Assembly: GCA_016282155.1 (NCBI GenBank)
Contig: JAEEJY010000012.1
Span: 1 to 48,239 of the forward strand
Reading direction: 5' to 3'
DNA: 48,239 nt
From: Caryophanales bacterium
Lineage (GTDB): Bacteria > Bacillota_I > Bacilli_A > RF39 > UBA660
Shown piece after piece: positions 43,801 to 48,239 of the stretch. The notes beneath the pieces were generated by a model. It made no database searches, was not told the origin of the DNA, and saw only the letters and a program-made list of their open reading frames with translations. A program made the position numbers and the translations under genes. Numbering within the stretch: the stretch's first letter is position 1; every line of letters begins with the position of its first letter.

Positions 43801-44863
43801 CTTTAATTACAATAGCATCTACAATGTTCCATTCAACGAATGCTTTGTCACCTTTCGTTACATTTACTAAGTTGCTTAAAGTTTTAATCTGAATATTTTT
43901 TAATTTACCTGCGTTTGCTAATGTCTTAGTATAAAAACCATCATATATATTATCTTTTATTTCCACTTCAAAACTGTTAACTTTTGAAGATGATTTAACT
44001 ATTTTAAAGTTTTCTGGACGAATAATAACATTTACTTTATCATTTTTTGTAAAGTCATTATTAAATACTTTAATAACATCACCTAATGTTAAATCTACAT
44101 AGGCATATCTATCTTGAATCTTCGTTACTTTTCCTTCAAAAATGTTTGATTCACCGATAAAGTCTGCTACATAAACAGAACTTGGATGTTCATATATTTC
44201 ATCCGGTGGAGCTATTTGTTCAATTACACCATTATGTAATAAAACTATACGATCACTCATTGTTAAAGCTTCATCTTGATCGTGAGTTACATATATAAAT
44301 GTAATACCTAATTTTTTTTGTAAATTTTTAAGCTCTAAGCGCATTTGAATTCTAAGTTTTAAATCCAAAGCAGATAATGGTTCATCTAGTAGTAAAACTT
44401 TTGGTTTATTAACAATTCCACGCGCGATACTAACTCTTTGTTGTTCACCACCAGATAATTCTGAAGGCTTACGATTTTCATAACCTGTTAGCTGAACTAA
44501 TTCTAAAGCTTCTTTTATTCTCTTTTCACGTTCCTCTTTTGGAACTTTTTTCATTTTTAAACCGAATTCTACATTATCATGAACGGTCATAAGTGGGAAT
44601 AAAGAATAATTTTGAAATAATGTATTAACCTCTCTCTTAGTTGGATCTAAATCAGTTACATCCTCTCCATCAATATATACTCTTCCTGTAGTTGGAGTAT
44701 CTAACCCAGATATGGAACGTAAGATAGTTGTTTTCCCACAACCAGAAGATCCTAGAATAGTAACAAATTCTCCTTCATTGATTTGTAAATCTAAATCTTT
44801 AATTACAACTTTGTCACCATAACTCTTACTAAAATTTTTTAACTCAACTATTACTTTTTTCAC
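43784..44863 (-). CDS. potA: Spermidine/putrescine ABC transporter ATPase PotA
   Basis: A 359-residue ATPase with Walker A GSSGCGKT, Q-loop LFQNYSLFPLMTV, signature LSGGEQQR, Walker B VLLLDEPLSALD and switch His (VTHDQDEA), followed by a C-terminal TOBE domain (FEGKVTKIQDRYAYVDL onward). It starts with GTG (44863), preceded by GGTGGTAGT. First gene of the pot-agu block, with promoter TTGAAA-16-TATACT just upstream. Confidence 0.96.
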   Translation of the reverse strand: MKKVIVELKNFSKSYGDKVVIKDLDLQINEGEFVTILGSSGCGKTTILRSISGLDTPTTGRVYIDGEDVTDLDPTKREVNTLFQNYSLFPLMTVHDNVEFGLKMKKVPKEEREKRIKEALELVQLTGYENRKPSELSGGEQQRVSIARGIVNKPKVLLLDEPLSALDLKLRIQMRLELKNLQKKLGITFIYVTHDQDEALTMSDRIVLLHNGVIEQIAPPDEIYEHPSSVYVADFIGESNIFEGKVTKIQDRYAYVDLTLGDVIKVFNNDFTKNDKVNVIIRPENFKIVKSSSKVNSFEVEIKDNIYDGFYTKTLANAGKLKNIQIKTLSNLVNVTKGDKAFVEWNIVDAIVIKDEKQN

Positions 44864-44928
44864 ACTACCACCGCTTTATCTTTCTTATATTACATAGGCA
44901 CATTATCCCTATTATATTATCTATTATA

Positions 44929-44956
44929 AGTATAACATATTTAAATTTTTTTTCAA
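44929..44956 (-). promoter_or_regulatory. Promoter of potABCD (and possibly aguBDAC)
   Basis: On the minus strand TTGAAA (44956-44951), 16-base spacer, TATACT (44934-44929). The leader of about 65 bases before the GTG of potA is AT-rich; I see no riboswitch in it. The opposite promoter for the leader-ORF unit starts only 9 bases away. Confidence 0.65.
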
Positions 44957-44964
44957 TAAAATTA

Positions 44965-44993
44965 TTGCACTCCAACTTTTAAAATGATAAAAT
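44965..44993 (+). promoter_or_regulatory. Promoter of the leader-ORF/metallophosphoesterase unit
   Basis: TTGCAC (44965-44970), 17-base spacer, TAAAAT (44988-44993). Transcription would start near 45000, about 22 bases before the mini-ORF ATG. Confidence 0.65.
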
Positions 44994-45021
44994 GAAATAA
45001 AGATGATAGAGGTGCATACAT

Positions 45022-45063
45022 ATGGAAAAACAACTATTCAGCTTAAATAATATTATTTCTTAA
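45022..45063 (+). CDS. Putative leader peptide, 13 aa
   Basis: ATG GAA AAA ... TCT TAA encodes MEKQLFSLNNIIS. It has an AGAGGTG ribosome binding site at normal distance, and lies between the promoter and an intrinsic terminator whose stem begins within its stop codon. No single amino acid is strongly enriched (two each of Ser, Asn, Ile, Leu), so classical amino-acid attenuation is not obvious; a general translation-dependent attenuator fits better. Too short to judge by composition, so the call rests on the arrangement. Confidence 0.55.
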   Translation: MEKQLFSLNNIIS

Positions 45064-45090
45064 GAGTACAGGTTTTTGTGCTCTTTTTTT
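45062..45090 (+). terminator. Attenuator terminator overlapping the leader-ORF stop
   Basis: AAGAGTAC (45062-45069) pairs with GTGCTCTT (45078-45085; one G-U pair) around AGGTTTTT, followed by Ts to 45090. Its first two bases are the last two of the mini-ORF stop codon, so a ribosome at that stop would cover the 5' arm. Confidence 0.8.
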
Positions 45091-45110
45091 GTACTAAAGG
45101 AGGTTTGGAA

Positions 45111-47135
45111 ATGAAAAAGAATAAGGATATTATGAACAGTGATCTTGAGAAAAGATTAAATGAGTTTTTAGGTATTATTGATACTCCATGCACATTCACT
45201 GATATATGTGAAAAGATGGATATAACACCTATTGAAGCACTTAGTTTAAAACGTATCGCTAATGAAAAAGGATACTTAGTTGTATATGCTAAAAATGAAG
45301 ATGATGAAGAGCTTCTATATAATCAAGGAGAAATCAAGAGTAGTATTGGTGAAGAACCAAGATTCGTTACTGATAAAAACAAGGATTTCAAATTCATGGT
45401 TATATCTAATACTCTTCTTGGTAATACAGCTCAACAATTAACTATTTTACGAGATGTATATAAACAAGCTAGTGAACTAGGAATAAAACATGTATTTGTC
45501 TGTGGAAATCTAGCTGCTAAAGATTATGGTGTTAAGAGTCAATACTATACTTCAAATTTTATCGCTGATAAAGATAGTAGAATTGATTATATTATTAAAA
45601 ACTGGCCTAAAGACGATAACATAACAACTTACTTTATAACAAGTAAACTTGAAGATAAAGGTAAAACTAGTTTAGGTAATAGAATATCTGCTCAAAGAGA
45701 AGACATGGTTTTCTTAGGTAGAGGTGTTGGTAATATTAAGGTAGATGATCTTCTACTTAGAATAATTAGTTCTGACTTAGACCAACTATATACTATCTCA
45801 TATCGTGCAGAGCAGTATGCAAAAAGCTTCCGTAGTGAAGATAAACCGGATATTTTACTTTTAGGTGGAACTAACCACTGTGATAATCTTCAATACCGTG
45901 ATATTAACATCTTTACTATTCCAAGTTTAGCAGGAACTACTAAAGAGATGACAGAGAAGAGAAAAGATAATGTTGTCGGCGCTTATATTGTAGACGTTAA
46001 TACTAATACTAAAAAAATTAATAGTAAATTTACAGCCGAATCTATCTTAATACCATACTACAAAACTGATAAAGAAGATTACATCAAAGCAAATGCAAAA
46101 TCTGCTGATAAAACTATAATAACTGGTGATGAACTAAAAAATGAATATTCATTAAAAGAAGTAACAAGATTCTACAACATTATTAAAAATGGTACTAAGG
46201 TTGAAGATTATCTCGCCGAAAAACATATGAGTTTTGATGAATTAAGAGGATGGATGGAGTTAAGTAAAGGTTATGGTAAACTAATTGAAATAGTAGAAGA
46301 TAACAATAGAGATTTAGTATTTAGAAAAACATTACCAAAGAATATTAAATTGAATCATCCAAGTCTAAATTCTGATGACATTGTAGAAAATCAATTCTTA
46401 CTTGTTTCAGATACCCATCTTGGAAATATTCATCAACAACTACACTTATTAAATAAACTTTATAAAGAAGCCTATGAAAGAGGTATCACAACAGTTTTCC
46501 ACTTAGGTGACATTGTTGATGGTAACTATAAAATACGTACACCATTCCCAGCACAAAACTTTTTACAAGGATTTGATGATCAAGCAGAATACGTTATTGA
46601 TATGTATCCTAAAGTTAACGGAATGAAAACAATAGCAATTACCGGAAACCATGATAAAACACATTATGTAAATGGTGGTGCTACTTTAAATAAATGGGTT
46701 CCTAAATCAAGAAGTGATATTGAAATAATTGGTCAAGACCAAGCATTCTTAAATATCGATAAAGTTAAATATGAATTAAGACATCCTGATGATGGTTCAG
46801 CAGCGAGTCTATCATATAAAGCTCAACAAATGATTGATAAAATGAGCTCAGGTCAAAAACCAAATGTCTTTATGACAGGACATTATCATAAATGGTACAA
46901 TATGTTCTATCGTAATGTATTCGCCTTTGTACTTCCTTGTCTATGTACGCAAACTAACTTCGAATTAACACACGGATTAAAACCTATCTTAGGTGGTGTA
47001 TTCTTAACAGTATATTCAAATAAGAAAACTGGCCAAATTGAATACATAGATGTTGATGAAAGAATCTTTAATGAAAAAGACTTCTGGGAAGAAGCTGGCA
47101 AAGACAAGAGAAAAGTTAAACAATTAACAATATAA
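45111..47135 (+). CDS. Two-copy winged-helix plus metallophosphoesterase protein; first phosphoesterase domain degenerate
   Basis: 674 residues, no signal or membrane segment. It appears to be a duplicated unit. Copy 1: winged-helix-like segment (about 10-75), then a phosphoesterase-fold domain (about 93-310). Copy 2: a similar segment (about 345-408), then a complete calcineurin-like domain (about 427-650). The active copy has SDTH (433-436), LGD (465-467), TGNHD (511-515) and TGHYH (589-593). The matching positions of copy 1 are SNTL (99-102), CGN (131-133), TSKLE (177-181) and GGTNH (252-256), so nearly all metal ligands are lost. Substrate unknown, perhaps nucleic acid or nucleotide. I use the ATG at 45111 (AAAGGAGGTTTGG upstream); an in-frame ATG at 45078 lies in the terminator. 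Confidence 0.85.
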   Translation: MKKNKDIMNSDLEKRLNEFLGIIDTPCTFTDICEKMDITPIEALSLKRIANEKGYLVVYAKNEDDEELLYNQGEIKSSIGEEPRFVTDKNKDFKFMVISNTLLGNTAQQLTILRDVYKQASELGIKHVFVCGNLAAKDYGVKSQYYTSNFIADKDSRIDYIIKNWPKDDNITTYFITSKLEDKGKTSLGNRISAQREDMVFLGRGVGNIKVDDLLLRIISSDLDQLYTISYRAEQYAKSFRSEDKPDILLLGGTNHCDNLQYRDINIFTIPSLAGTTKEMTEKRKDNVVGAYIVDVNTNTKKINSKFTAESILIPYYKTDKEDYIKANAKSADKTIITGDELKNEYSLKEVTRFYNIIKNGTKVEDYLAEKHMSFDELRGWMELSKGYGKLIEIVEDNNRDLVFRKTLPKNIKLNHPSLNSDDIVENQFLLVSDTHLGNIHQQLHLLNKLYKEAYERGITTVFHLGDIVDGNYKIRTPFPAQNFLQGFDDQAEYVIDMYPKVNGMKTIAITGNHDKTHYVNGGATLNKWVPKSRSDIEIIGQDQAFLNIDKVKYELRHPDDGSAASLSYKAQQMIDKMSSGQKPNVFMTGHYHKWYNMFYRNVFAFVLPCLCTQTNFELTHGLKPILGGVFLTVYSNKKTGQIEYIDVDERIFNEKDFWEEAGKDKRKVKQLTI

Positions 47136-47166
47136 AAAATAACAGGTATTAACCTGTTATTTTTTT
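47134..47166. terminator. Bidirectional terminator between the phosphoesterase and GH13 genes
   Basis: AAAAAATAACAGGT and ACCTGTTATTTTTT form a perfect 14-bp stem with loop ATTA. Confidence 0.9.
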
Positions 47167-48041
47167 ATTAGTCTTTTATTAGCACACTCAATATTATGTG
47201 ATTTCCATGAATCATCAAAAGGTCGCGCATAAAATAATGTATTATTATAAATGTTCGTTAAATCCACATAGTTATTAACTATTTCCGAAGATGATTTATT
47301 CTTCGTAAAACCAAATCCCAAATATGTATCATGACTTTCAGCAAATTTAACAATACTATCTGGATTATAAGCATATCCATCAGTTAAGACACGCATGTAT
47401 TTAGCATATTTTTCTATTAAACTAGGATCACTATTTAATACTTCACCATATAGCTCAAGACCATATTTTTTTAAACAATATATTACACGGGGCCAAAATT
47501 CGCAATATTCTTCCGGTAAAGCGATACTTTTAGCCGCATCAAATCTGAACCCATCAACACCACAGTCAATTAGATCATTTAAGAAATCAATAATTATATC
47601 TTGCAACTCTCCATTCCAAACATTAAGGCCTGGTAACCCTATACTATAATGCGTTACCTGATAACGATCATCCCAGTTTGAAATACGTTTGTCTTCCTTC
47701 CAAAAATCCGCTCTCGATGTTAATCTAGAATCCACTTTTTCATGAGGTCTTAATTCTCCATTATCCTTACCTGCCATATGATTACATACAACATCCGCAA
47801 TTATACGAATGTTTCTTTTTCTCGCTTCATCACAAAGTCTCATTAAATCTTCTCTTGAACCAAATCGATTTCCGATATCAAACCTAATTGGTTGATAACT
47901 CATCCACCAATCACTTGCATCTTCATTTTTTAATGGCTGAATAGGATTAATCTGAATTGAATCAAAACCCTGACTAGATATAAGATCTAAATACGGAATA
48001 ATGTCTTGTAGTCTCCAATTAAATAAGTGTAGTATTCTCAT
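47157..48041 (-). CDS. Short cytoplasmic alpha-amylase family (GH13) glycoside hydrolase
   Basis: A 294-residue TIM-barrel enzyme for alpha-glucan or oligosaccharide cleavage. All four GH13 regions are present: DVVCNH, GFRFDAAKS (nucleophile Asp), LYGEVL (acid/base Glu) and FAESHD (third Asp). There is no signal peptide, so it works in the cytoplasm. Most GH13 enzymes have 400 or more residues with a C-terminal beta-sandwich; that domain is missing, and the chain ends after NIECANKRLIKK. The start at 48041 follows AGGAGCG; the in-frame ATG at 48080 precedes the TATAAT at 48069-48074. Confidence 0.85.
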   Translation of the reverse strand: MRILHLFNWRLQDIIPYLDLISSQGFDSIQINPIQPLKNEDASDWWMSYQPIRFDIGNRFGSREDLMRLCDEARKRNIRIIADVVCNHMAGKDNGELRPHEKVDSRLTSRADFWKEDKRISNWDDRYQVTHYSIGLPGLNVWNGELQDIIIDFLNDLIDCGVDGFRFDAAKSIALPEEYCEFWPRVIYCLKKYGLELYGEVLNSDPSLIEKYAKYMRVLTDGYAYNPDSIVKFAESHDTYLGFGFTKNKSSSEIVNNYVDLTNIYNNTLFYARPFDDSWKSHNIECANKRLIKK

Positions 48042-48068
48042 ATTCGCTCCTATTATTATTCTAAATAC

Positions 48069-48074
48069 ATTATA
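48069..48074 (-). promoter_or_regulatory. Extended -10 of the GH13 gene
   Basis: TGGTATAAT on the minus strand, 27 bases before the ATG at 48041, immediately after the 5S rRNA terminator. Confidence 0.5.
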
Positions 48075-48077
48075 CCA

Positions 48078-48103
48078 CAAAAAAAGAATAGAACCCTCTA
48101 TTC
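48078..48103 (-). terminator. Terminator after 5S rRNA
   Basis: GAATAGA and TCTATTC pair around GGGT, followed by a run of Ts on the minus strand, about 20 bases after the 5S 3' end. Confidence 0.85.
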
Positions 48104-48124
48104 CTTAAAAAAATACAAAAAAAA

Positions 48125-48228
48125 ATTGGCAACTTGCTATCTTAGCTTTCACTATTTTCGCCGTTAATGAGCTTAACTTCTGTGTTCGGGATGGGAACAG
48201 GTGTACCCTCATTGCTATCGTTACCAAT
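48125..48228 (-). rRNA. rrf: 5S ribosomal RNA
   Basis: On the minus strand ATTGGTAAC at the 5' end pairs with GTTGCCAAT at the 3' end (stem I). The conserved core is present: ACACCTGTTCCCATCCCGAA, CACAGAAGTTAAGCTC. About 104 bases, slightly short but complete. 23S and 16S should lie beyond the right edge. Ends are placed from the stem, so they may be off by a few bases. Confidence 0.95.
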
Positions 48229-48239
48229 TTAATTATGAG

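Noticed and set aside
1-48239. CRISPR array, tRNA genes, insertion sequences, prophage genes
   Set aside because: I found no regularly spaced direct repeats, no tRNA clover-leaf apart from the tmRNA ends, and no transposase, integrase or phage structural protein.

Overview
The window is low-GC DNA (about 30% by eye) from a Gram-positive-type bacterium, most likely a gut-associated member of the Bacilli near the Erysipelotrichales/RF39/Mycoplasmatota-like clades. The evidence is a serine T-box, a Bacillus-style L20-controlled infC-rpmI-rplT leader, AddA/AddB rather than RecBCD, an LTA-synthase-like sulfatase, GGTGAT-type ribosome binding sites, RelQ-like and CapA genes, and an AgDI operon. The placement is inferred. 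TGA acts as a stop (potC ends with it), so a mycoplasma-type code is not supported. Most genes lie on the minus strand. Almost all is core housekeeping DNA; I see no phage, transposase, integrase, CRISPR array or tRNA gene.

Layout. 1-2024: 3' part of a GNAT acetyltransferase-serS unit behind a serine T-box, plus an unknown gene. 2067-9561: addB-addA, a small alarmone synthetase and der. 9684-14739: a membrane glycosyltransferase, an LTA-synthase-like protein, an unknown gene, engB and a prepilin-like gene. 14810-22039: an unknown 275-aa gene sitting downstream of ssrA between two near-copies of its terminator, then ssrA (tmRNA), smpB, capA and two tandem RNase R paralogues. 22095-25869: rmuC, a VTT membrane protein, a HAD-like protein, and rplT-rpmI-infC with an attenuator leader. 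26059-29636: a coiled-coil protein with an IrrE-like core, efp, a 68-aa gene, rpmG, nfo, and a DUF1292-type pair. 29828-36541: rpsT, a transglutaminase-like protein, a Cys-less EIIB-like membrane protein, a large prepilin-like protein, rpmF-DUF177, tmcAL, mutM and a lipoprotein. 36565-44863: potABCD followed by aguBDAC, a polyamine/agmatine block. 45022-47135: a mini-ORF with an overlapping terminator in front of a two-domain metallophosphoesterase. 47157-48228: a short GH13 enzyme and 5S rRNA, presumably the end of an rrn operon beyond the window.

Functional themes. Ribosome biogenesis and rescue dominate: Der, EngB, L20, L35, L33, L32, S20, IF-3, EF-P, tmRNA, SmpB, RNase R, TmcAL and SerRS. 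The Agu enzymes turn agmatine into putrescine, CO2, ammonia and ATP; PotABCD is a putrescine/spermidine-type importer encoded just upstream.

The least ordinary items are: the metallophosphoesterase built as a duplicated winged-helix plus phosphoesterase unit whose first copy has lost its metal ligands, with its apparent attenuator; an L20 protein carrying a Rho_N/SAP-like tail; the divergent second RNase R; the gene inserted beside ssrA; a membrane-anchored EIIB domain without its phosphorylatable cysteine; and very short 5' leaders at many genes.
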